Shown here piece after piece: positions 7,736-14,717 of a DNA stretch of 16,179 nt. Numbering within the stretch: position 1 is the first letter of the stretch; every line of letters begins with the position of its first letter. Origin of the DNA: UBA4660 sp002405435 (GTDB lineage Bacteria; Bacteroidota; Bacteroidia; Flavobacteriales_D; Sanyastnellaceae); NCBI GenBank assembly GCA_036747335.1, contig DAIOCL010000056.1:1-16179 (forward strand). The letters are read 5' to 3'. The notes beneath the pieces are model-generated. The model was not told where the DNA came from, ran no database searches, and was given only the letters and a program-made list of their open reading frames with translations. The position numbers were made by a program, and so were the translations under genes.

Positions 7736-8911
7736 ATGCCAAGAATACTGGTCATAGACGACGAAGCCGCCATCCGCACCGCGCTGCGTGAAATTCTCGA
7801 ATACGAGCAGTTTGAAGTAACCGAGGCCCCCGACGGGGCTACCGGGCTGAAACTGGCTGAAAAGGACAACTACGACGTCATCTTCTGCGATATTAAAATG
7901 CCGAGGACCGACGGAATGGAAGTACTCGAAAAACTCAAGGAAAAAGGCATCGCCAGCCCCGTGATCATGATCACCGGACACGGCTCGGTGGAGACGGCCG
8001 TGGAAGCGCTGAAAAAGGGGGCCTACGACTTCATCCAAAAACCCCTCGACCTCAACCGCATTCTGGTGTCTATCCGCAATGCCGCCAACCAGGTGGCCCT
8101 GGTGGAAGAAACCAAAACCCTGCGCAAGAAGGCAGAGCGCAATGGCGGCACCGTGATTGTCGGAGAAAGTGCGGCGATTATGGACATCAAGAAAATGATC
8201 GATACCGTGGCGCCGACGGAGGCCCGCGTGCTCATTACCGGGGGAAACGGATCAGGCAAAGAACTGGTCGCCAGGCAACTGCACGAAAAAAGCACCCGCG
8301 CCGGCCAGGCCTTTATCGAGGTTAACTGCGCCGCCATTCCGTCAGAATTGATTGAGAGTGAGCTTTTCGGACATGAAAAGGGTGCCTTTACCTCTGCCAT
8401 CAAACAACGGCAGGGTAAGTTTGAACTGGCCGACGGCGGTACCCTTTTCCTGGATGAAATCGGCGATATGAGCCTCGCGGCGCAGGCCAAGGTGCTCCGC
8501 GCCCTGCAGGAACATAAGATTACCCGCGTGGGAGGCGACAAAGACCTGAAGGTCAACGTGAGAATTTTCGCTGCCACCAACAAAGACCTGCGCAAGGAGA
8601 TTGAAAAGGGCAATTTCCGCGAAGACCTCTACCATCGGCTGTCGGTCATTGTTATCCGCGTGCCCTCGCTCAACGAGCGCAAGGAAGATATCCCGCTGCT
8701 GGCCACGCACTTTCTCAGGCTCATCTGCGAGGAGTATGGCCAGCCACCCCGCAACATCACGGAAGGTGCCATCAAGGCCCTGCAGGAAATTAACTGGACC
8801 GGGAACATTCGGGAATTCCGGAACGTCATGGAAAGGCTGGTCATCCTCTGCCCCAAGGCCATTGACGACAAGGCCGTAAAGGCCTATGCCATCCCCAACT
8901 TCAACTACTGA
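7736..8911 (+). CDS. NtrC-like AAA+ response regulator without DNA-binding domain
   Basis: 391 residues. Receiver domain 1-120: acidic pair Asp8/Asp9, phospho-acceptor Asp52 (CDIKMP), Thr80, Lys102. Sigma-54-type AAA+ domain about 140-390: Walker A GGNGSGKE at 169-176, GAFTSA at 216-221 in place of the usual GAFTGA, Walker B GGTLFLDEIG at 234-243, and NWTGNIREFRNVMERL from 363. The protein ends at Tyr391, right after the AAA+ lid; NtrC proteins continue for about 60-80 residues into a Fis-type helix-turn-helix, absent here. No HTH-like sequence appears in any frame after the stop, so this does not look like a frameshift. Close relatives of this length with GAFTSA are, to my knowledge, common in Bacteroidota. 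No histidine kinase lies nearby. It may work on sigma-54 from solution or have another role. Confidence 0.93.
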   Translation: MPRILVIDDEAAIRTALREILEYEQFEVTEAPDGATGLKLAEKDNYDVIFCDIKMPRTDGMEVLEKLKEKGIASPVIMITGHGSVETAVEALKKGAYDFIQKPLDLNRILVSIRNAANQVALVEETKTLRKKAERNGGTVIVGESAAIMDIKKMIDTVAPTEARVLITGGNGSGKELVARQLHEKSTRAGQAFIEVNCAAIPSELIESELFGHEKGAFTSAIKQRQGKFELADGGTLFLDEIGDMSLAAQAKVLRALQEHKITRVGGDKDLKVNVRIFAATNKDLRKEIEKGNFREDLYHRLSVIVIRVPSLNERKEDIPLLATHFLRLICEEYGQPPRNITEGAIKALQEINWTGNIREFRNVMERLVILCPKAIDDKAVKAYAIPNFNY

Positions 8912-9019
8912 GCAGGCTTTTGGGCAGCCTCCGGCGGCGGTTTACCCCCACTTATCGGCTGGTTAACATTTTTTTAACCGCGGCCATTCCAGGCATGCCC
9001 CCTGAAGCGCGGAGGCCCT

Positions 9020-9133
9020 ATGACCATGGCCCTGAAAACCAGCACCGGCGGGGCTTTTCGCCTGAAATCACCCGACGGGTTCGGGGGTCTGACCGGTAAT
9101 TATTCACCCATTCGTGTTGATACGAATCAGTAA
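9020..9133 (+). CDS. doubtful 37-residue small ORF
   Basis: ATG at 9020 preceded by GGAGG (9011-9015, spacing 4), ending with TAA at 9131-9133. The peptide (MTMALKTSTGGAFRLKSPDG... to ...VDTNQ) is hydrophilic, with no membrane segment or cysteines, and I do not recognise it. The GGAGG is notable because the other genes here lack such sites, and because Bacteroidota rarely rely on them; chance is quite possible. The only support is an open frame in an otherwise empty gap. Confidence 0.22.
   Translation: MTMALKTSTGGAFRLKSPDGFGGLTGNYSPIRVDTNQ
9110..9127. repeat. inverted repeat ATTCGT-N6-ACGAAT
   Basis: Perfect 6-bp arms with a 6-base spacer (GTTGAT), 85 bases before the DUF5684-like start. 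Dimension fits a binding site for a dimeric regulator or a small hairpin. Single copy, weak support. Confidence 0.35.
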
Positions 9134-9211
9134 AATACATGGGGGCGAAGGGCAACCAGCCGAATTTGGCATCGTCTTTCTGGTAACTACGCAACCAAAA
9201 ACATCCATACG

Positions 9212-9637
9212 ATGAACACTATAGATACACTGACCCAAACGGTCTTAGAATACCCGGGGCTCTCTATCCTGATCGGATTTATGATCCTCATCGGCGCCGT
9301 TGGCGGTGCCCGCCTCTTTGCCAAATCCGGTAAACCCTGGTTTGCCGCCCTGGTTCCCTTGTGGAACGTGGCCATGGTCCTCCAGATTGTCGGAAGACCG
9401 GTAAGCCATATGGCCTATTTCCTGGTGCCTTTCTACAACATTTACTTCTTCTTCAAGCTGCACATCGAACTCGCCCAGAGTTTCGGTAAATACGGCATCG
9501 CCGATTATATCCTGTGCTGCCTGTTTAATGTATTTTATATCCTGAACCTCGGTCTGGCGTACAACGAAGAGTACTACGGTCCGGTGTTCGGCATGAGCCT
9601 TAAGGACGTGCAGGCCCGTAAGCCTGTACTTGTTTAG
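9212..9637 (+). CDS. small DUF5684-like integral membrane protein
   Basis: 141 residues. Hydrophobic helices at about 15-33, 64-83 and 97-115. The segment FAKSGKPWFAALVPLWNVAMVLQIVGRP (about 36-63), followed by a P-F-Y-N-I-Y-F-F-F stretch, matches the DUF5684 pattern (K-P-x-W-A-A-x-x-P-x-x-N ... Q-I-x-G-[KR]-P). This module is found alone or in front of signal peptidase I in Bacteroidota; no peptidase domain or catalytic Ser/Lys motif is present here. Function unknown. It has its own downstream terminator and no close same-strand neighbours, so it is probably monocistronic. Start chosen at the first ATG of the frame; no Shine-Dalgarno is visible. Confidence 0.87.
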   Translation: MNTIDTLTQTVLEYPGLSILIGFMILIGAVGGARLFAKSGKPWFAALVPLWNVAMVLQIVGRPVSHMAYFLVPFYNIYFFFKLHIELAQSFGKYGIADYILCCLFNVFYILNLGLAYNEEYYGPVFGMSLKDVQARKPVLV

Positions 9638-9665
9638 ATTTTTGGTTTCATAATCTGAAGGAGAC

Positions 9666-9697
9666 AGGGCCTCACGAAAGTGGGGCCTTGTTTTTTT
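9666..9697 (+). terminator. rho-independent terminator after the DUF5684-like gene
   Basis: Stem AGGGCCTCAC (9666-9675) with GTGGGGCCTT (9680-9689), ten pairs including two G-T wobbles, closed by a GAAA tetraloop, then TG-T7 to 9697. The T-run is on the plus side only, so it serves the plus-strand gene and not the minus-strand cluster ending at 9724. Confidence 0.87.
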
Positions 9698-9723
9698 GCG
9701 AAACTGCCCGCAAGCATGGGCGT

Positions 9724-10725
9724 TTATGCCTCCACGCCAATCCGGTGCTTGGTGTTTTGCATCACCTGGTCCTCGGTCCACGCAATACGCCGCACAAAGG
9801 GCCGCTGCCGCACTGTGCAACCCGGCAGGGTGCACACCGCGCAGGAGTAATCAAGACATCCGTCGGTGTGCACAAACAACTCGACACTTTCTCCGAATTT
9901 CTGCCTGACCAGCTGCGACAGTTTATCCACCTCTTCATGCGCCTGGTGCACATTGAAGTACCAGGGTACTGTCAGGTGGCAGTCCAGGTGCAACACACTG
10001 CCGTAACGGATAATTCTCAGGTTATGCAGGTCAATCCAGTGGTCGCGGCGGTGCGCGCTGATATAACCGACCACCTCACTGATCAGCTGCTCATCGGTTT
10101 CGTCCATAATGCCCGCCAGGGCGCGCCTTACAATGCGGTATCCCGTGTAGATGATGTAGAGTGAAAAACCAATAGCCACCACGCTGTCGATCCATACCAG
10201 GCCTGTAAAACGTATCACCAACAGTCCGGCCACCAGGCCCAGCGTACTCCACGTATCGCTTTTCAGGTGGGCCCCGCTCGACTGGAGGGCCAGTGAGCGC
10301 GTGCGGCGGCCGCGCGCATCCGCCCACACACCCAGCCCGTAATTCACGGCTGCACTCAGCAGCACCAGCAGCATCCCCAGGTCAAGCCGCTGCAAGGCAT
10401 GGGGCTGCCAGAGGTTGCGCACCCCTTCCACAATGATCGTGAGACCGGCCAGGGCAATCAACGCACCTTCAAATCCGGCCGATACAAATTCCACTTTGCC
10501 ATGTCCGTACGGATGGTTGCGGTCGCGCGGCTGGGCCGACAACCGCAGGCTGTAAAGACCGATAAAGGCCGTTATGACATTTACTACACTCTCGAGCGCA
10601 TCGGTCAAAATGGCCACACTGCCCGTCATCAGCCAGGCGCCCAGCTTGATGAAAAACAGGGCCAGTCCCGCGAAGGCTATCAGCCGCTGCAGTCCCGTAT
10701 TGGTAGTGGCTATGGAAAGTTTCAC
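9724..10725 (-). CDS. cation diffusion facilitator (CDF) transporter with Cys-rich tail
   Basis: 333 residues; proton-coupled efflux of divalent metals across the inner membrane. Six predicted helices in residues about 13-200, then a cytoplasmic domain. NHPYGHGK (70-77) is the family signature after helix 2. By alignment with E. coli YiiP/FieF (Asp45, Asp49, His153, Asp157), the transport-site positions here are Glu45, Asn49 (DALESVVN), His153 and Asp157 (HLKSD), so helix 2 differs from the usual DxxxD or HxxxD. The C-terminal end carries Cys290, Cys295, Cys298 and Cys303, with His286 near by, a plausible extra metal-binding patch. Start is GTG at 10723-10725, three bases after the ChaN-like stop codon, so translation is probably coupled. 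Metal specificity is not assigned; Zn, Fe or Co are possible. Confidence 0.92.
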   Translation of the reverse strand: MKLSIATTNTGLQRLIAFAGLALFFIKLGAWLMTGSVAILTDALESVVNVITAFIGLYSLRLSAQPRDRNHPYGHGKVEFVSAGFEGALIALAGLTIIVEGVRNLWQPHALQRLDLGMLLVLLSAAVNYGLGVWADARGRRTRSLALQSSGAHLKSDTWSTLGLVAGLLVIRFTGLVWIDSVVAIGFSLYIIYTGYRIVRRALAGIMDETDEQLISEVVGYISAHRRDHWIDLHNLRIIRYGSVLHLDCHLTVPWYFNVHQAHEEVDKLSQLVRQKFGESVELFVHTDGCLDYSCAVCTLPGCTVRQRPFVRRIAWTEDQVMQNTKHRIGVEA

Positions 10726-10728
10726 GGA

Positions 10729-11643
10729 CTACTCTTGCTCTTGCTCCATGCGGAAGGCAGGGTCGGTCAGAATTACAAAATCACCATTGGCCCGGTGGAC
10801 CTCCCAGTCGGGTGACTGCCAATCGTCTGACGGGTAACAGGAAATAACCAGTACCCGCGCTTTTTTCATGTACTTCTTCAGCTGTGTGACGATGCCGTAG
10901 TGCTGATCGCTGTGAAACCTGCCATTGAGATGAAAAACCTTGTGGCCCTTGTGGGCCTTCAGGTACGAGGCTACCGACCAGGCCATGGTCGCATCCCAAA
11001 GCGACTGCCCGTAGACAATACCGGGCGGCATCGTCATCACCGCCTGCACCGAGTCGGACGCCTCGGTAGTGCCATGCGACATCACGCGCATCAGTTTACC
11101 ATAGTAGGGACCGGCAGCCGTGTCGTAAGGCAGCGGAGCGAGGTAGCGCTGCGACGTACGCGGTAGTTTTTGCAGTTCATCCATACCCATGCGCACCGCC
11201 AGGTTGGTATAACGCCTCGGCGCATTGCTGCATACCACGGGAATACCCGCTAACCGCGCATATTCGATCACCGGACGGTAATCGCTGTAGTTGGACCACG
11301 GCCGGGAGGCCTCGGTGAAATGTTTCTCCCGGATGAATCCTGTCAGGTATTCATCCATCACCCCCTGCACATCGCGCTCAAACATCTCCATGCCCACAGC
11401 CATGGTGTAAGCCGAATCGAGCATAATGGTGAGCTGGTGCTCCAGCGCATGGGCGGTGGGATCATCGTGCTCCTCTCCGAAAAAAACAGCGTCGAAAGAA
11501 GACGCCGCACGCATGATGGTATCCGCAGATACCACCCGGCCCTCGCGGGCATCATAGATGATGAAGGAAGACTGGGCAAGCGTTTCGGCAGCTGCCCATA
11601 GCATTAGGGCGGCGGCAGTGAAGCAAACAACACAGGATTTCAT
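10729..11643 (-). CDS. ChaN-family protein (haem/iron-associated, Tiki-like fold)
   Basis: 304 residues with a Sec signal peptide (about 1-23, ending LAQS); periplasmic. Conserved features: FFGEEHDD (54-61), GMEMFERD (84-91), SRPWSNYSDYRP (113-124), SNAPRRY (139-145) and NGRFHSDQHYG (240-250). These match the ChaN/DUF399 family; the Campylobacter ChaN binds haem and is tied to iron uptake, while the fold is shared with TraB/Tiki metalloproteases. The Glu-Glu-His and His244/His248 motifs could bind metal; whether this member is a haem binder or an enzyme is unclear. There is no lipobox cysteine after the signal peptide core (Cys4 and Cys7 are too early), unlike lipoprotein members. Own promoter element upstream at 11667-11674; overlapping operon with the CDF gene downstream (3-base gap). 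Confidence 0.9.
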   Translation of the reverse strand: MKSCVVCFTAAALMLWAAAETLAQSSFIIYDAREGRVVSADTIMRAASSFDAVFFGEEHDDPTAHALEHQLTIMLDSAYTMAVGMEMFERDVQGVMDEYLTGFIREKHFTEASRPWSNYSDYRPVIEYARLAGIPVVCSNAPRRYTNLAVRMGMDELQKLPRTSQRYLAPLPYDTAAGPYYGKLMRVMSHGTTEASDSVQAVMTMPPGIVYGQSLWDATMAWSVASYLKAHKGHKVFHLNGRFHSDQHYGIVTQLKKYMKKARVLVISCYPSDDWQSPDWEVHRANGDFVILTDPAFRMEQEQE

Positions 11644-11666
11644 GAAGGCACGGGCATTGAATCTCT

Positions 11667-11674
11667 CAAAAATA
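11667..11674 (-). promoter_or_regulatory. -7 element TATTTTTG for the ChaN-like/CDF pair
   Basis: Exact TAnnTTTG match on the minus strand, 23 bases before the ATG at 11643. No TTG was found 17-23 bases upstream, so only the -7 part is supported. It suggests the ChaN-CDF pair can be transcribed apart from the receptor gene. Confidence 0.5.
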
Positions 11675-11686
11675 CAATGACCTGAG

Positions 11687-11703
11687 AAAACCGCCGGGGT
11701 TTT
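11687..11703 (-). terminator. weak hairpin after the four-helix membrane protein gene
   Basis: AAAACC (11687-11692) pairs with GGTTTT (11698-11703) around a 5-base loop, 27 bases after the stop codon of the 12245-11730 gene. The T residues are part of the stem and no further T-run follows, so termination would be partial at best. Confidence 0.3.
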
Positions 11704-11729
11704 GACAGCGCGGTGCAGCCATACCCGTG

Positions 11730-12245
11730 CTACTCACCCTCTTCTTCTTCTTCACCTGTCTCAGTGCCGGTACCCGGCCCGGCACCCGGTGTTTCCTGAA
11801 CAGCGGCCGTGCCCATCTCCGGATGGCGGATGAGGCCGCCCTCATGGGAGGCCCCAACAAGAAACCACACCGCCACGGCACCGGCGAGCAAGACTACCCA
11901 GTTGAGCGAAGGTGCAAATGACCACTTTCTCCAGTGGGCCACAAGACCCACCAGGGCCAATGCGCCCACGGCTATGGTGATAAGAAATGCGCTTTCAGCG
12001 GCCTCTTCGTGGCGGTGAATTTGTGCCTCGCTCACACCCGGCAGGTGTTCAACCAGTTCCTCTGCTCCCTCGCCGGTCGCATTGGCCGGCCATACCGCAA
12101 GGGCAGCCACGGTAAGCGTAAGCAACGCAGCCCTCACTACCGGCGCAGATTTGATCATGACTGCATAAACCAGCAGGGCCAGTCCGATGACCAGTCCAAT
12201 GGACGGAATGTGGTTGAAGAAATGATGAAGCAACTGGCTATTCAT
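11730..12245 (-). CDS. four-helix membrane protein, DUF2231-like, with acidic tail
   Basis: 171 residues, function unknown. Hydrophobic helices at about 13-31, 36-53, 84-104 and 114-131. Loops carry conserved-looking polar motifs: NHIP (11-14), ATGEGAEELVEHLPG (56-70), HRHEEAAE (77-84) and ASHEGGLIRHPE (132-143). Such His/Glu motifs inside a small four-helix protein resemble DUF2231-type proteins, which may bind metal or haem, but this is inference. The tail after 150 is low-complexity and ends in a run of Glu. It follows the TonB-dependent receptor gene after 124 bases in the same direction, with no convincing terminator between, so co-transcription is likely. From memory, proteins of this kind occur beside metal-type receptors in other Bacteroidota. 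Confidence 0.82.
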   Translation of the reverse strand: MNSQLLHHFFNHIPSIGLVIGLALLVYAVMIKSAPVVRAALLTLTVAALAVWPANATGEGAEELVEHLPGVSEAQIHRHEEAAESAFLITIAVGALALVGLVAHWRKWSFAPSLNWVVLLAGAVAVWFLVGASHEGGLIRHPEMGTAAVQETPGAGPGTGTETGEEEEEGE

Positions 12246-12369
12246 AATTGTGTGTTTTCCACAAAAGTGTTTCAGCCATCAGCTGCACTGCTATGACCTT
12301 CATCATATCCAGGCCGCGATAAACAGCCAGTGTGTAATGCCACGAAACAGGCCATTCAGGTAAATGCAC

Positions 12370-14658
12370 TCACGACTTGCGGGTGACCGTAACCGGAATC
12401 TGCAGGGCGACCTGGATATTCCTTCCCGGATCAAAGAAACCCACACGGCGGTAACGGGAAAGGGCATCGGCGAACCGGCGGTCGAGCAGGTTGCGGACGC
12501 TGACGGCCATAGTAGCACCTGGCAGCAACCGGCTGAGCTCGAGGCTCAACCCGGCATTAAGCAGCGCGTAATCGCCTACCAGCACGTCTTCGCCTGCCAC
12601 CAATGCGGGCGCGATATTCCAGCTGGCAGATACTTCGCATTGGAGGTACTTGATGGTTTCATCGTCTTTGAGCAGGTCTGCTGCCAGCGAAACCCTTGTC
12701 TGCTGACCCGGAATGTCGGTGAGCACGGTGCCATTGTCGCGCTGGGCGACCAGCAGCGACTGGCTGCATTCGGTGTGCAGCCAGTGCATGGCGTGCGGAT
12801 GGTAGTGCACTGAAAACTCACCACCCATCAGGTTGGCATCGTCCTGGGTGTAGGCATATACCGGTTGGTCGTCAATTACCTCTCCGGTCGGCTGCAGGTA
12901 GATGAATCCGGCCACGCGGTTGAAAAACGGCGTCAACGAAAGGCCGAGGTGATCGCCCTGGGTCTGGAGGGTCAGGTCAATCTGATAACTGCGCTCCGGA
13001 GTCAGCGTGCTGTCGCCCCTGAGATACCGGAAGGTGCCGTGGTGCTCCCCATCGGCCATCAATTCGATCAAGGTCGGAGGCCTGAAACCCTTGGAAACCC
13101 CCGCCATCGCCGTTGCATAATCGTTGAGGCGTACGGTAACGCCTGTTTGCATGGAGACATTGGCATAGGTAGCGGAAAAATTTCCGCCCGCAGGAGTAGC
13201 ACTGAGCGAACGCATGTCTACGCGCGCGCCGGCCTGCCACTGAACACCGGATACATCGCCCATTGAGGCCACCACATAACCGCCTGCATCGGCCATGGTC
13301 GCATCGGGAATGAGCTGCTCTTCACCCCGGTTGGCATTGTCCTGCACCAGACCGGTAACACCCGCGATGAACTTCACGCGGCGGGTTTCCGGACCGTACC
13401 ACCTCACATTGACAGAGCCTGTGCGCAGGAGCATATTCAGTGCGGGTTCCTCACCTTCATGTTCGTGCTCATCGGTTTCACCGTGGTCGTGGTGTGCCTC
13501 ATATTCGCTGCGGTCATTGGCAATAAAACCTGCCGTCACACGGAGCTTGGCGTTTTTCAGGAAAAGCGTATTCTCTGAAGACAACGTATGGGTAGTGATC
13601 TCCTGGTATGGCTCTTCCGGTTCGAAAGGACTGTCTTCCCCTGCATGTTCCTCCTCATGTTCTTCCTCATGCTCCTCCCCATGCTCCTCTTCACTGTGGG
13701 CAATACCGTAGATTTCTTTCAGGTAAGCATAACGCAGCACACCGCTCCATCGCTCGGTGTTGTACCCGGCCGATGTACGCACGGCGAAATTGGAAAACCG
13801 GGTGATGTCTACCGCCAGACCGTTGTGTTGCATGTAGTCGCGGTTGCTGTCTGAGGAAACAAAAGCCGACATGCGCCACTGATCTCCCGAAGTTTTCGCT
13901 GCCGCCTGGTGCTGCCATCCACCCGTATTGGAACTCCAGCGCGAACGCACCTTGAAATTCGACTCACCCGGTGCCGCAAATCGCTCGTCCACCAGCACCA
14001 CCACTCCGCCGAGCGCATCGGATCCGTATAGCAGCGACGAAGGACCTTTTACTATCTCTGCCCCCTCAATACCCCAATCGCTGACCCCGATACCGTGTTC
14101 ATCTCCCCATTGCTGATTCTCCATGCGCAGGCCCTGGTTAAAGACGGCAATGCGGTTGCCACTCAATCCGCGTATGACCGGCTTCCCGATACCTGGTCCC
14201 GTTGACAGCTGGCTGACGCCGGGTATCAGTGTTAACTTTTCCGCCAGGTTCGATGCCGTAAAAGTCTGGATGGTATTGGTTCGCAAGGCGACCCGCTGAG
14301 ACGGCTGAAAATGCGGCAGCGCGAAATAGGGCTCCCTCACCACCACCTCGTCAAGCGCGATGTGCGCGCGCGTGAGATCGGCCGTATATTTTTCGGCACC
14401 CCCTGCCAGCACTTGCTGGTATGAGAGATAACCGGGCGCAGTGATGTGTACCTGCAGCGACGGGGTGAAGGACGGAAGAGCAATCTCTCCGCCGGCGGTA
14501 GATACGAGCGAGAGATTCAGTTCGGGAATCCACACCCGGGCCTCAGCTACCGGTGATGCGTCTTCCGCATTGCGAATAAGCAGTACCGACTGCGCGTCAG
14601 TCGTGAGGGATGCAAAGCCCAGTGTGCTTGCAAGAAAAATTTTTACTATTGATTTCAT
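12370..14658 (-). CDS. TonB-dependent outer-membrane receptor with His/Glu-rich loops (ZnuD-like, probable metal uptake)
   Basis: 762 residues from the ATG at 14656-14658. This start gives a proper signal peptide (1-22, ...TTDAQS) and lies just after a promoter; the frame is open upstream but runs into the regulator gene. Domains: carboxypeptidase-regulatory-like beta domain (about 24-100), plug (about 103-225; VIRGLSGNRI, EIVKGPSSLLYGSDALGGVV), then a 22-strand-type barrel to the end. Two extracellular-loop-like segments are rich in His and acidic residues: 321-340 (His321, 326, 330, 334, 338) and 389-402 (His389, 390, 392, 398, 400). Comparable loops occur in the zinc receptor ZnuD of Neisseria. 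The barrel end ...NIQVALQIPV is followed by seven more residues (TVTRKS-type tail) instead of stopping at an aromatic residue. Divergent from a Fur-family regulator and sharing an operator with it, which supports metal uptake; zinc is the best guess. Confidence 0.93.
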   Translation of the reverse strand: MKSIVKIFLASTLGFASLTTDAQSVLLIRNAEDASPVAEARVWIPELNLSLVSTAGGEIALPSFTPSLQVHITAPGYLSYQQVLAGGAEKYTADLTRAHIALDEVVVREPYFALPHFQPSQRVALRTNTIQTFTASNLAEKLTLIPGVSQLSTGPGIGKPVIRGLSGNRIAVFNQGLRMENQQWGDEHGIGVSDWGIEGAEIVKGPSSLLYGSDALGGVVVLVDERFAAPGESNFKVRSRWSSNTGGWQHQAAAKTSGDQWRMSAFVSSDSNRDYMQHNGLAVDITRFSNFAVRTSAGYNTERWSGVLRYAYLKEIYGIAHSEEEHGEEHEEEHEEEHAGEDSPFEPEEPYQEITTHTLSSENTLFLKNAKLRVTAGFIANDRSEYEAHHDHGETDEHEHEGEEPALNMLLRTGSVNVRWYGPETRRVKFIAGVTGLVQDNANRGEEQLIPDATMADAGGYVVASMGDVSGVQWQAGARVDMRSLSATPAGGNFSATYANVSMQTGVTVRLNDYATAMAGVSKGFRPPTLIELMADGEHHGTFRYLRGDSTLTPERSYQIDLTLQTQGDHLGLSLTPFFNRVAGFIYLQPTGEVIDDQPVYAYTQDDANLMGGEFSVHYHPHAMHWLHTECSQSLLVAQRDNGTVLTDIPGQQTRVSLAADLLKDDETIKYLQCEVSASWNIAPALVAGEDVLVGDYALLNAGLSLELSRLLPGATMAVSVRNLLDRRFADALSRYRRVGFFDPGRNIQVALQIPVTVTRKS
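13644..13691 (-). repeat. four 12-bp in-frame tandem units encoding the His-Glu loop
   Basis: Units at 13644-13655, 13656-13667, 13668-13679 and 13680-13691, each starting CATG[TC]TC on the plus strand and differing at few bases. On the minus strand each encodes a His plus three mostly Glu residues (EEEH, one GEEH). Unit length is a multiple of three, so slippage would change the loop length without breaking the frame. Confidence 0.85.
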
Positions 14659-14663
14659 GGCTG

Positions 14664-14695
14664 CAATAGTATTACATTTGCAACATTGATGCAAA
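14664..14695 (-). promoter_or_regulatory. promoter of the TonB-dependent receptor gene
   Basis: On the minus strand: TTTG (plus-strand CAAA, 14692-14695), exactly 20 bases, then TACTATTG (14664-14671), one mismatch from TAnnTTTG. The element ends five bases before the ATG at 14658, predicting a nearly leaderless mRNA. The -33 element lies inside an arm of the palindrome at 14671-14701. Confidence 0.7.
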
Positions 14696-14701
14696 TACAA
14701 T
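14671..14701. promoter_or_regulatory. 31-bp palindromic operator between receptor and Fur-family regulator
   Basis: Core: ATTTGCA (14676-14682), 7-base centre ACATTGA, TGCAAAT (14690-14696), perfect 7-bp arms. The centre is itself nearly symmetric (CATTG), and outer ATT (14671-14673) / AAT (14699-14701) extend the symmetry. It covers the spacer and -33 of the receptor promoter and the TTG of the regulator promoter, so a bound dimer would block both. Length and symmetry fit a Fur/Zur-family site; binding by the neighbouring protein is inferred. Confidence 0.7.
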
Positions 14702-14713
14702 CCGTTATTTTTG
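14686..14713 (+). promoter_or_regulatory. promoter of the Fur-family regulator gene
   Basis: TTG at 14686-14688, 17-base spacer and an exact TAnnTTTG match, TATTTTTG, at 14706-14713. Four bases (TGCC) separate it from the ATG at 14718, so the transcript should be leaderless. The TTG sits in the centre of the palindrome, suggesting autoregulation. Confidence 0.7.
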
Positions 14714-14717
14714 TGCC

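Larger units (their letters stand above)
8912..9211. other. 300-base stretch without a confident gene
   Basis: Lies between the response regulator and the DUF5684-like gene, same direction. It holds a short inverted repeat GGTTAA (8961-8966) / TTAACC (8974-8979) with a T-rich loop, a candidate 37-codon ORF (9020-9133), and a 6-bp inverted repeat ATTCGT (9110-9115) / ACGAAT (9122-9127). Neither repeat has a T-run after it, so neither is a convincing terminator. No TAnnTTTG element is evident before the ATG at 9212. Confidence 0.6.

Noticed and set aside
7087..7869. 260-residue minus-strand ORF opposite the Ppx/GppA gene
   Set aside because: Antisense shadow: Ser/Arg-rich, no domain, and it overlaps both the phosphatase and the response regulator, whose frames are clearly real.
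8961..8979. GGTTAA/TTAACC hairpin as terminator of the response regulator gene
   Set aside because: Six-pair AT-rich stem with the T-run in the loop, not after the stem; not a credible terminator.
12303..12518. Minus-strand frame overlapping the receptor's 3' end, with a hydrophobic tail
   Set aside because: It mostly lies inside the receptor gene in another frame; the non-overlapping tail is only about 20 residues and has no independent start or homology.
13642..13692. Repeat array considered as a CRISPR or phase-variable tract
   Set aside because: Units are 12 bp, contiguous and coding (His-Glu repeats) with no spacers; unit length keeps the frame, so it is not an on/off switch.
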